Shown here: piece by piece, positions 1-6,496 of the stretch
How positions within the stretch are numbered: position 1 is the stretch's first letter
How the letters are laid out: each line of letters opens with the position of its first letter
Assembly: GCA_035472475.1 (NCBI GenBank)
Contig: DATIPA010000147.1
Span: 1-20,397 of the forward strand
DNA length: 20,397 nucleotides
Origin: JAFAXD01 sp035472475
GTDB taxonomy: Bacteria > Pseudomonadota > Alphaproteobacteria > Rhizobiales > Xanthobacteraceae
Reading direction: 5' to 3'
Notes under the pieces: model-generated
What the model was told of the DNA's origin: nothing
What the model saw: the letters and a program-made list of their open reading frames with translations, nothing else
Databases searched by the model: none
Made by a program: the position numbers and the translations under genes

Positions 1-717
1 CGCGGCGACCTCCTTCTCCTGGCACCAGTAGCAGTTCTCGAACTTCACGCCCGGCGCATCGCCGCCGGCGTAGCCGCCCCATTTCTTCTCGCTGAGGCAA
101 CGTTCCATCTGGCCGGTCCGCACGATGACGAAGTCGCCGCGTCCGATGGTGACGCCTTGCTTCTTGGCGCAGGCGTCGAGCTCGTCGTTGGCGATGCTCT
201 CGCCGTCCTGCATCCACGGCACGCCGCGCAAGCGCGCGATATCGAGCAGCACGCCGCGCCCCACCATCTTGTCCTTGGAGTGCTCGATGCCGAGCACGTT
301 GAGGCCCTTGGCGTCGATCAGTTTGGCATCATAGCCGTTGTAGGCCTTGTCCTCGTAAAAAATGTGGCCGAGCGCGTCCCAGTGGGTGGCTCCCTGCACG
401 CACAGCATCAGCGTGTCGTCGGCGTAGCGAATCTTGTTCCAGTCCTGCCGTTCGGCAATGGCGTCGGTGCCGGTGGCGAGCATCTGGTGGATGGGATTGA
501 AGCGCCCGCCAAACAAACCGGTCTGCGGGCCGCTTGCGTCGAGCGGAATGCCGAGCGCGAACACCTTGCCGCGCTTGATCAGGCCCGCCGCGCGCACGAT
601 GTCCTCGGGCCGCACATGGTTGAGCGTGCCGATCTGATCGTCCTTGCCCCAGCGGCCCCAGTTTTTGAGCTTCTCGGTCGCCTCCGCGATCGCCTTTTTC
701 CCGACGGTGATGTTCAT
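1..717 (-). CDS. Cyclase-family (kynurenine formamidase-like) metal hydrolase, C-terminus cut off by the window edge
   Basis: The reverse strand is open for 239 codons from an ATG at 717 to the window edge, with no stop. The N-terminus reads MNITVGKKAI and continues with WGKDDQIGTLNHVRPEDI, the usual opening of one branch of the cyclase family (Pfam PF04199). The metal-binding signature ATHWDALGH gives H112, D114 and H118, matching the family pattern H-x-D-x3-H. Further on come GVLLDIARLRGVP and a VRTGQ strand, also typical. Family members are often 250-330 residues, so a modest C-terminal part is missing. A GGGAGGA ribosome site lies 4-9 bases upstream of the ATG. Known relatives hydrolyse N-formylkynurenine, isatin or cyclic amides; the substrate here is not deducible. 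It shares strand with the molybdenum hydroxylase operon but is separated from it by the antitoxin patch. The family call is firm, the function is not. Confidence 0.88.
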   Translation of the reverse strand, partial: MNITVGKKAIAEATEKLKNWGRWGKDDQIGTLNHVRPEDIVRAAGLIKRGKVFALGIPLDASGPQTGLFGGRFNPIHQMLATGTDAIAERQDWNKIRYADDTLMLCVQGATHWDALGHIFYEDKAYNGYDAKLIDAKGLNVLGIEHSKDKMVGRGVLLDIARLRGVPWMQDGESIANDELDACAKKQGVTIGRGDFVIVRTGQMERCLSEKKWGGYAGGDAPGVKFENCYWCQEKEVAA

Positions 718-776
718 GAAGATCCTCCCGGGCGTCACTTATCGACTGTCGTGCTATGATGATAGCAAGGTGCATC

Positions 777-1010
777 ATGGCGCGTGTCATAGTTTGCAAA
801 TTGGAAGAGACGGTCAAGCGCAAGCTGGCACGGCACGGCAGATCCATGGAAGAAGAAGTTCGTGAAATCTTGCGCGATGTCCTAAAGGATGTAGGGCGCG
901 ATGAGATGGGGCTGGGAACGCGAATTGCGCGTCGGTTTAAGGGCATGGGTTTTGATGGCGAAATTCCCGAGCTGCGTGGCTATGTCGTTAAACCTCCCGA
1001 CCTTGACTGA
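777..1010 (+). CDS. FitA/VapB-like ribbon-helix-helix antitoxin, possibly orphaned
   Basis: This encodes 77 residues starting MARVIVCKLEETVKRKL. An in-frame ATG at 756 would add seven residues that fit the family less well. The N-terminal strand, the HGRSMEEEVREILRDVLK helix and the GLGTRIARRFKGMGF...PELRG tail are the FitA-type antitoxin pattern: a DNA-binding ribbon-helix-helix followed by a toxin-neutralising C-tail. The stretch between VKRKL and ARHGRS looks about four residues shorter than usual for the family, which would shorten the first helix by one turn; this comparison is from memory. CTAT-N4-ATAG at 754-765 is a possible operator half-site pair. The next reading frame starts like a PIN toxin but stops after 31 codons, so the antitoxin seems to lack a working partner. 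It may be a relic or an autonomous regulator. Confidence 0.75.
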   Translation: MARVIVCKLEETVKRKLARHGRSMEEEVREILRDVLKDVGRDEMGLGTRIARRFKGMGFDGEIPELRGYVVKPPDLD

Positions 1011-1716
1011 TCGTTATTTTCGACGCCAACGTCTACCGCATGCAAAACGCCGCAGCGCGCTTTATTGCGCATTGGGCGCTGCGTTGTGGCTTGCGACTGT
1101 GAACGCATCCAAAGCGCACGATGTCGATTGCGATCGGCTGATCAAGACCAATGCCCCGTTTGAATTGCGAACTCTGGGCAGTGCGATAGCGAAAAACGGT
1201 AATGAAGCGCGGAGCTCACAGATATTCCAAATCTATCGAAGCGATTCAGGACTTACGACAACTTATTCAAAATTTGTAAGTGGGAATTCTATGTTTGAGG
1301 GAAAAAGGATTTCGTACGGTCCCTTCGTAATTGAATTGACTGCCCGTACAATAAAAACAATAAAGACAACCTACGAATATCATGGCATCGATGTAGCGAC
1401 GGTACCGCTCGATACTAACTACGAATACGAAGGGGTGATGAAGTCCGACAACGGAAAGGTGCAGGCATTCAGGACATCCTATACTTACATCGGCAAGGAA
1501 GCGGCGCTTGTGGGAGGATGTCGCCTTGAAGTTATCAAATACAATTCGAAATCTAGCACAGCAGACGGATCGGGGACTGCTTTAAGTGAGGTTGAGTATT
1601 CGTCGCAATTGCAACAAGCAATCTCAACCAAGGTCACTACCATCCCATCCCAAACCGTCGCCGTTACTGTGGCGAAAGAACTGTCACTCCAATTTAATCC
1701 TTTTGGAAAAGACTGA
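982..1716 (+). CDS. Exported hypothetical protein, atypically A+T-rich
   Basis: I do not recognise this protein. From the ATG at 982 it is 244 residues. Residues 20-45 look like a signal peptide: basic HAKRR, hydrophobic ALYCALGAALWLATV, then NASKA before HDVDCD. The mature part is polar, with many serines, threonines, tyrosines and lysines. Cysteines at about 50 and near residue 200 could form a disulphide. No enzyme motif is visible. Start choice is uncertain: 982 overlaps the antitoxin gene by 29 bases and has no clear ribosome site, and TTG 1003 is the alternative. The native start may have been lost if the gene was fused here by recombination. Composition is unlike its neighbours: bases 1201-1380 are about 38% G+C by hand count, against 60% or more in nearby genes. 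That suggests recent acquisition. It converges on the molybdenum hydroxylase gene with 11 bases between the stops. Confidence 0.6.
   Translation: MSLNLPTLTDRYFRRQRLPHAKRRSALYCALGAALWLATVNASKAHDVDCDRLIKTNAPFELRTLGSAIAKNGNEARSSQIFQIYRSDSGLTTTYSKFVSGNSMFEGKRISYGPFVIELTARTIKTIKTTYEYHGIDVATVPLDTNYEYEGVMKSDNGKVQAFRTSYTYIGKEAALVGGCRLEVIKYNSKSSTADGSGTALSEVEYSSQLQQAISTKVTTIPSQTVAVTVAKELSLQFNPFGKD
1007..1102 (+). pseudogene. Remnant of the 5' end of a VapC/FitB-like PIN-domain toxin gene
   Basis: Right at the antitoxin stop a second frame reads LIVIFDANVYR. This is the opening beta strand of a PIN-domain nuclease, including the first metal-binding aspartate in the D-x-N context. A toxin gene overlapping the antitoxin stop is the standard arrangement for this module. 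The frame ends at TGA 1100-1102 after 31 codons, whereas a toxin has about 130-145. Homology appears to fade after the first 11 residues. The usual ATG seems to be replaced by CTG. I infer truncation by a deletion or recombination with the breakpoint near 1040, joining the stub to the A+T-rich gene downstream. The match is short, so a chance resemblance cannot be excluded; the position beside the antitoxin is the main support. Confidence 0.45.
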
Positions 1717-1727
1717 CGGTCGTCTCA

Positions 1728-4124
1728 TCAGATCTTCCCCAGCGCCCGCAGCACAACATCCGGCGTGATCGGAATTTCCGTGATCGGCGGCGCGCCGAGC
1801 GGGCCCAATGCGTCGTTGACCGCGTTCATGATCGCGCCGGACGCACCCGCTGTTCCAGCTTCGCCCGCGCCCTTGGCGCCGAGTTCGCTGTCGACGGTCG
1901 GCGTGACCACGTGGCCGATCTCTATATCCGGCATCTCCGGCGCCATCGGCACCAGATAGTCCGCCATGGTGCCGTTGGTGAGCTGGCCGCGCTCGTCATA
2001 GACGCAGTGCTCCAACAGCGCCGCGCCGATGCCTTGCACGACGCCACCGCGGATTTGTTCGTCGACGAGCTGCGGGTTGATCACCGTGCCGCAGTCCTCG
2101 ATGCACCAATGCTTCAACAGTTTGGTGAAGCCCGTGTCGGTATCGACCTCCAGATAGCTCGCCTGCACCCCGTTGGTGAAGGCGAACGCGAAGGCGCGCG
2201 GCACGTAGTGGCGCGTTGCCACCATCTCGGCCTGGAAGCCCGGCGGCAGCGTATCGGGCCGGAAGTAGACGATGCGCGCGACCTCATCGAGTCCGATGCG
2301 CTCGCGGCCGGTTCCGGCATCGACGATCACCCCATTCACGATATCAAGCGTCGCCGGCTCCGCCTGCAGGATCGACCCGGCGGCCGCGAGCACGTTGGCG
2401 CGCAGGGCCTTGCCGGCCTGCCAGGCGGCTTCGCCGCCGATGCCGGCCGCGCGCGATGCCCAGGTGCCGCCGCCGTAGGGTACGTTGTCGGTGTCGCCGG
2501 TGAGGACGCGCACGCGCTCGAGCGCCACGCCGAACGCGGTGGCAACGCATTGCGCGATCACCGTCTCAGTGCCTTGTCCTTGTTCGGTGACTCCGGTCGC
2601 GCAGAAGACCGCGCCGGTTGCATCGAGGCGAACGGTTGCGCCGTCCTGCGCCGAGATGCGCGCGCCGCCGACCCCGTAAAACGCGGCGGACGGATTTGTG
2701 ACCTCGATGAATGACGCAAAGCCGATACCGCGATGAACGCCGCGCTCGCGCAGCCGCGCCTGTTCGGCGCGCAGCCCCGCGTAGTTCATCATAGTGTCGA
2801 GGCGGGCCAGACAGGCGTGATGGGACAGCGCCTCGAACTTGATCCCGGACGGCCCCTGCGCCGGATAAGCGTCATCCGGAATGAGGTTGCGCCGCCGCAG
2901 TTCCAGCGGATCCATCCCAATCTTGGCGGCTGCAAGCTCGACCAGGCCCTCGGTCACCGAGGTCGCTATTGGATGGCCGACCGCGCGGTATTGGCACATC
3001 ACGTTCTTGTTCTGAAACACGACCCGCGCCCGCGCGCGATAGTTCGGGCAGGTGTAGGGCCCGCCCACGAGGTTCACAACCTGGTTGGCCTCAATGCCGC
3101 TGGTGCGCGGGTAGACCGAATAGGGCCCGATACCGGTGAGGTCGTCGATCTCCCAGGCCGTGATGGTGCCGTCGCGCTTCACCCCGATACGCGCGTTCAC
3201 TCGGTGGTCGCGGGCGTGAATGTCGGTGACGAAGCTCTCCAGCCGGTCGGCGACGAATTTGATCGGGCGCCGCAGCAGCTTCGACAACGCCACGGTCGCC
3301 ATCTCGTCCGCATAGGTGTGCACCTTGATGCCGAACGAGCCGCCGACGTCCTTGGTCAAGACGCGCACCTGATGCTCTTCGAGAGCAAGGTGCTTGGCAA
3401 ACAGGTTCTGCATCATGTGCGGAGCCTGCGTGCCTTGGTAGACGGTGAGGCGCTCCTCGCCCGGATTCCAGTCGGCCACGATTGCACGCGGCTCGTTGGT
3501 AACGCCGGTGTGGCGGCCAAACCGAAACGTCGTCTCGACGATCGCGTCGGCCTGCGCGAATCCCTGATCCGGGTCGCCGGCCTGGTGCTTGCGCTCGAAC
3601 GTAAGATTGTCGCCGAGCTCGGGATGGATCACGGGTGTCGCCCGATCGAGCGCCGTCTCGGCGTCGGTGACCGGCGGCAGCTCCTCGTATTTGACGTGAA
3701 CAAGCTCGCAGGCGTCTTCCGCCTCGGCTCGCGTGTGCGCGACCACGGCGCAGACCGCTTCGCCTTGCCAGCACGCGCGTTCGATCGCGATCGCATGTTG
3801 CGGTGCCGATTTGATGCCCTTGAGGTGGGTGAGCACGCCAATCCAAGGGCTGATCACCTTGGCAAGTCGCGCGCCGGTGACGATCGCAATGACGCCGGTC
3901 GCGCGCTTCGCGGCGGTGGCGTCGATCATGACGATGCGGGCATGCGCGTAAGGCGAGCGCACGAAAGCGACATGCGCCATGCGCGGTAGCACGATGTCGC
4001 TGACATATTGTCCGCGCCCCTGCGCCAGCCGACCGATATTGGGCCGCGGCACCGAGCGGCCGATGTAGGAGTTCGGCCGGTCGAGGGCGGAAAGCGCAGA
4101 GGGAAGATCCGGCGCGGGGCTCAT
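1728..4124 (-). CDS. Molybdenum hydroxylase (xanthine dehydrogenase family) large, Mo-cofactor-binding subunit
   Basis: This is a 798-residue protein starting MSPAPDLPSALSALDRP, close to the family's usual 760-800. It would bind the molybdopterin cytosine dinucleotide cofactor and hydroxylate its substrate with water as oxygen source. The order of motifs is typical: GRSVPRPNIGRLAQGRGQY at 22-40, Mo-site loop VGGSFGIK at 260-267, GVTEQGQGTET at 511-521, and GAKGAGEAGT at 749-758 with presumed catalytic base E754. The aerobic CO dehydrogenase loop AYxCSFR is absent; the equivalent place reads CQYRAVGHP, so this is not a form I CoxL. The ATG at 4124 overlaps the stop of the 2Fe-2S gene by 4 bases (ATGA), implying translational coupling. 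The reading frame continues upstream without a start that fits the family. Candidate substrates are N-heterocycles, aldehydes or aromatic thioesters; none can be chosen from sequence alone. Confidence 0.92.
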   Translation of the reverse strand: MSPAPDLPSALSALDRPNSYIGRSVPRPNIGRLAQGRGQYVSDIVLPRMAHVAFVRSPYAHARIVMIDATAAKRATGVIAIVTGARLAKVISPWIGVLTHLKGIKSAPQHAIAIERACWQGEAVCAVVAHTRAEAEDACELVHVKYEELPPVTDAETALDRATPVIHPELGDNLTFERKHQAGDPDQGFAQADAIVETTFRFGRHTGVTNEPRAIVADWNPGEERLTVYQGTQAPHMMQNLFAKHLALEEHQVRVLTKDVGGSFGIKVHTYADEMATVALSKLLRRPIKFVADRLESFVTDIHARDHRVNARIGVKRDGTITAWEIDDLTGIGPYSVYPRTSGIEANQVVNLVGGPYTCPNYRARARVVFQNKNVMCQYRAVGHPIATSVTEGLVELAAAKIGMDPLELRRRNLIPDDAYPAQGPSGIKFEALSHHACLARLDTMMNYAGLRAEQARLRERGVHRGIGFASFIEVTNPSAAFYGVGGARISAQDGATVRLDATGAVFCATGVTEQGQGTETVIAQCVATAFGVALERVRVLTGDTDNVPYGGGTWASRAAGIGGEAAWQAGKALRANVLAAAGSILQAEPATLDIVNGVIVDAGTGRERIGLDEVARIVYFRPDTLPPGFQAEMVATRHYVPRAFAFAFTNGVQASYLEVDTDTGFTKLLKHWCIEDCGTVINPQLVDEQIRGGVVQGIGAALLEHCVYDERGQLTNGTMADYLVPMAPEMPDIEIGHVVTPTVDSELGAKGAGEAGTAGASGAIMNAVNDALGPLGAPPITEIPITPDVVLRALGKI

Positions 4125-4609
4125 CGGGCAGCACTCTCGCGTGTCGATGCGACCTCCTGCACCGCATCCACGATCGCCTGGTAACCGGTGCAGCGGCAGT
4201 AATTTCCTGAGAGATGCGCCCGGATTTCGTCGCGCGACGGCGCCGCGCGGCTCTTGAGCAACAACTCCTGCGCAGTCAGCAGCATGCCCGGCGTGCAGAA
4301 GCCGCATTGCAGCGCGTTGCGTGCCACGAACGCGGCCTGCAGGTCGGCGATCTCGCCGCTGTCGGAGACACCCTCGATCGATTCGACGGTGCAGCCTTCG
4401 CATTGCACCGCCAGCAGCAAACAACCGCGCACGATCACGCCGTCGACGCGCACCGTGCAGGCGCCGCAGACGCCGTGCTCGCAGCCAACGTGGCTTCCGG
4501 TCAGCTGCAACTCCTCGCGCAGGAAATCGACGAGGTTCTGGCGCGGCTCGACTGCGGCGTGGACCTCCTCGCCGTTGACCGTTAGCGCGATGTCGACGCG
4601 ATCGCTCAT
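4121..4609 (-). CDS. Molybdenum hydroxylase small subunit with two 2Fe-2S clusters
   Basis: This 162-residue protein has the standard length of the family. The plant-ferredoxin-type N-terminal domain carries C43, C48, C51 and C63 (GCEHGVCGACTVRVDG...C). The C-terminal four-helix domain carries C102, C105, C138 and C140 (QCGFCTPG and NYCRCTGY). All eight cluster ligands are present. The protein relays electrons from the Mo centre to the FAD subunit. Its ATG at 4609 overlaps the stop of the FAD-subunit gene (ATGA), and its own stop overlaps the large-subunit start in the same way. The three proteins should therefore be made in fixed ratio. No signal peptide is seen, so the complex is cytoplasmic. 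Confidence 0.95.
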   Translation of the reverse strand: MSDRVDIALTVNGEEVHAAVEPRQNLVDFLREELQLTGSHVGCEHGVCGACTVRVDGVIVRGCLLLAVQCEGCTVESIEGVSDSGEIADLQAAFVARNALQCGFCTPGMLLTAQELLLKSRAAPSRDEIRAHLSGNYCRCTGYQAIVDAVQEVASTRESAAR

Positions 4610-5436
4610 GATGCGCTCAGTTGCGCGGCCACGCGACGTAACAAAACCCCGGCGAGATGCCGCTTGGCCGCGGCACTCGCGTGCACGTCGCCGCTTGGTT
4701 CGAGGTCGCCCGCAAGGGCCGCGATTGCCGCCTCGACGTCGCCGCTGGCAAGTGCCGTTTCGGCCGTGCGGGCACGAACCGGTGTCGTGCCGACGCCGAA
4801 ATAAGCGAGTCTGATCGCGCGCGGCTCGGCACGCGCCGCGGCGGCGAGCCCAACCAGCGCGTAGTCGCCGTGGCGGCGCGCCAGTTCGGCAAAGCCAAAT
4901 CGGTCACCCGGTTGCGCGACCGGTATCCGGATGGCGCTGATGATCTCGCCGGGGCCGAGCGCGGTCTCGAACAAGCCCCTGAAAAAAGTGTCGGCCGCAA
5001 CGGTGCGCCGGCCGGCGCGGCTAGCGATCTCGATGTCGCCGCCGAGCGCCTGCAGGCAGGCCGGAAGCTCCGCCGCCGGGTCCGCGAGCGCAATCGAACC
5101 CCCGATGGTCCCGCGGTTGCGGATCGCCGGATGGGCGATATGAGGAACGGCCATCGAGAGAAGCGGTGCAAGCCGCGCCACCTCCTGACTATGTTCGGCC
5201 TGCGCGTGGCGTACCAGGCCCCCCAGTTCGATCTGCCCATTGCGTTGGGCGATTTGGCCAAGATCGGAAACCCCGTTGATATCGACCAGCAACGACGGGG
5301 CCGACAACCGCATATTGAGCGCCGGCATGAGGCTCTGCCCGCCGGCGAGGACCTTGGCCTCGGGAGCGCCGTCGAGCAGCGCGATCGCGTGGTCGAGCGA
5401 ACGCGCCTTCGCGTAGGCGAACGGCGCCGGTTTCAC
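4606..5436 (-). CDS. Molybdenum hydroxylase medium subunit, FAD-binding
   Basis: This is 276 residues from a GTG start at 5436 (VKPAPFAYAKARSLDHAIALL), the typical length and N-terminus for the FAD subunit. A GAGGGAG ribosome site lies about 8 bases upstream. The open frame continues another 69 codons to 5643, but that extension is basic, unlike the family, and would cross the divergent promoter region, so I reject it. FAD-binding motifs AGGQSLMP (31-38) and RNRGTIGGS (106-114) are intact, followed by LADPAAELP and the CO-dehydrogenase flavoprotein C-terminal domain. It passes electrons from the 2Fe-2S subunit to the acceptor. It is the first gene of the operon, in the M-S-L order of cox-type clusters. 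No maturation gene (XdhC, CoxD/E/F-like) is in the window. Confidence 0.92.
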   Translation of the reverse strand: MKPAPFAYAKARSLDHAIALLDGAPEAKVLAGGQSLMPALNMRLSAPSLLVDINGVSDLGQIAQRNGQIELGGLVRHAQAEHSQEVARLAPLLSMAVPHIAHPAIRNRGTIGGSIALADPAAELPACLQALGGDIEIASRAGRRTVAADTFFRGLFETALGPGEIISAIRIPVAQPGDRFGFAELARRHGDYALVGLAAAARAEPRAIRLAYFGVGTTPVRARTAETALASGDVEAAIAALAGDLEPSGDVHASAAAKRHLAGVLLRRVAAQLSAS

Positions 5437-5551
5437 CTGGACATCTCCCTCGCAGTCTTTGTCCGGTTTGATAGCACCGAAGCAAGTCTTCCTGCGAGGG
5501 CTACGTTGCCCTTGAAATACCTCGCGCCGCGGTGTTTCCCTGCACTGGTGT

Positions 5552-5611
5552 CTCGCTTCCGCAAGCGAGGATCGCGGTTTTCCGATAAGAACATGCATAA
5601 AATGATTCATA
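5552..5611. promoter_or_regulatory. Divergent control region between the Mo hydroxylase operon and the FAH-family gene
   Basis: The 187 bases from 5437 to 5623 must hold both promoters. A perfect 7-bp hairpin, CTCGCTT-CCGC-AAGCGAG, sits at 5552-5569. An A+T-rich segment at 5592-5611 contains interleaved ATG/CAT half-sites (ATGCAT, CAT-AAA-ATG, ATG-ATT-CAT), the sort of symmetry a dimeric repressor reads. No regulator gene is in the window and no clear -35/-10 pair was identified, so this is a suggestive pattern rather than a proven operator. Confidence 0.3.
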
Positions 5612-5623
5612 ACGAGGTGCACA

Positions 5624-6484
5624 ATGCGGCTTGCAAGCTTCACCGCCCGCGGGCGGACCAGTTTCGGCGTGATCGAGGGTGAGGGCGTCGTCGACCTGCG
5701 GCTGCGATTTGGTGTGCGCTACACGACCCTGCTCGAGCTCCTGCGTGCGGGCGCGTTGCACGAGGTCAAGCCGGCGATCACCGGGGTGCGGGCGGATTTT
5801 CCGCTCTCCGAAGTCGAGCTGCTTCCTCCGATCCTCGCGCCGGAGAAAATTCTCTGTATCGGCATCAACTACAACCGCGATTCCGAGTACAAGGGGCAGG
5901 ATCTCAAGGAGACCGGCTATCCAAGCATGTTCTACCGGCATCCGGGATCGCTGGTGGGTCAAAACCATCAGATCATCCTGCCCAGAGAGTCCGATCAGCT
6001 CGACTACGAGGGCGAGATCGCACTGGTGATCGGCCGCGATGCCAAGAAGGTTCCGAAGGACCAGGCGCTCGACTACATCGCCGGCCTGACGTTGTGCAAC
6101 GAAGGTTGCCTGCGCGACTGGATGCGGCACGGCAAGTTCAACGTCACGCAAGGCAAGAACTTCGATGCGTCCGGTTCGATCGGCCCCTGGTTGGTGACCA
6201 CCGATGAACTCGATCCGGCGCGCGACCTGCGCCTGACCACCAAGGTCAACGGTGAATTGCGCCAAGACACCACGACGAAAATGATGATGCTGTCGTTCGC
6301 CGATCTGATCGCCTATGTGACGCGCTTCATGACGCTCAAACCCGGCGACATCATCTCGACCGGTACGCCGGTCGGTAGCGGCATGGGCTTCGACCCGCCC
6401 AAATGGCTCAAGGCCGGCGATACCGTCGAGATCACCGTGCCGGAGATCGGAACCTTGAAGAACACGGTGGTGGCAGAGAGCTAG
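5624..6484 (+). CDS. Fumarylacetoacetate hydrolase (FAH) family protein
   Basis: This 286-residue protein starts MRLASFTARGRTSFGVIEGE, with GAGGTG 4 bases upstream of the ATG. It has the FAH fold arrangement: a small N-terminal domain, then PEKILCIGINYNRDSEYKG at 73-91, and the catalytic core. Metal ligands in LDYEGEIALVIG are E129 and E131. The third ligand, normally Asp in a GYTxxND-type motif, is replaced by E160 in LCNEGCLRDWM; R164 and D165 follow as usual. GKNFDASGSIGPWLVTTDE (177-195) and ISTGTPVGSGMG (244-255) are also typical. Relatives cleave or isomerise C-C bonds in ring-fission products (fumarylacetoacetate, 2-hydroxyhepta-2,4-diene-1,7-dioate) or decarboxylate oxaloacetate. It is divergent from the Mo hydroxylase operon and 12 bases ahead of the shikimate dehydrogenase gene. 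The family call is strong; the substrate is unknown. Confidence 0.92.
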   Translation: MRLASFTARGRTSFGVIEGEGVVDLRLRFGVRYTTLLELLRAGALHEVKPAITGVRADFPLSEVELLPPILAPEKILCIGINYNRDSEYKGQDLKETGYPSMFYRHPGSLVGQNHQIILPRESDQLDYEGEIALVIGRDAKKVPKDQALDYIAGLTLCNEGCLRDWMRHGKFNVTQGKNFDASGSIGPWLVTTDELDPARDLRLTTKVNGELRQDTTTKMMMLSFADLIAYVTRFMTLKPGDIISTGTPVGSGMGFDPPKWLKAGDTVEITVPEIGTLKNTVVAES

Positions 6485-6496
6485 CGCCGAGGCGTC

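Noticed and set aside
157..759. A 200-codon plus-strand open frame at the left edge
   Set aside because: The minus-strand frame here encodes a recognisable cyclase-family protein with its metal motif, so the plus frame is a shadow.
824..839. TGGCACGGCACGGCAG as a second sigma-54 promoter
   Set aside because: The -12 element lacks TTGC and the site is inside the antitoxin gene.
2733..3989. A 418-codon plus-strand open frame over the Mo hydroxylase large subunit
   Set aside because: It is a shadow of a clear coding frame on the other strand, with no ribosome site or recognisable motif.
1728..5436. Annotation as aerobic carbon monoxide dehydrogenase (coxMSL)
   Set aside because: The gene order matches, but the CoxL-specific AYxCSFR loop is missing.
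5437..5643. N-terminal extension of the FAD subunit to an upstream ATG
   Set aside because: The extra 69 residues are basic and unlike the family, overlap the FAH gene start, and would consume the divergent promoter region; GTG 5436 has a good ribosome site.
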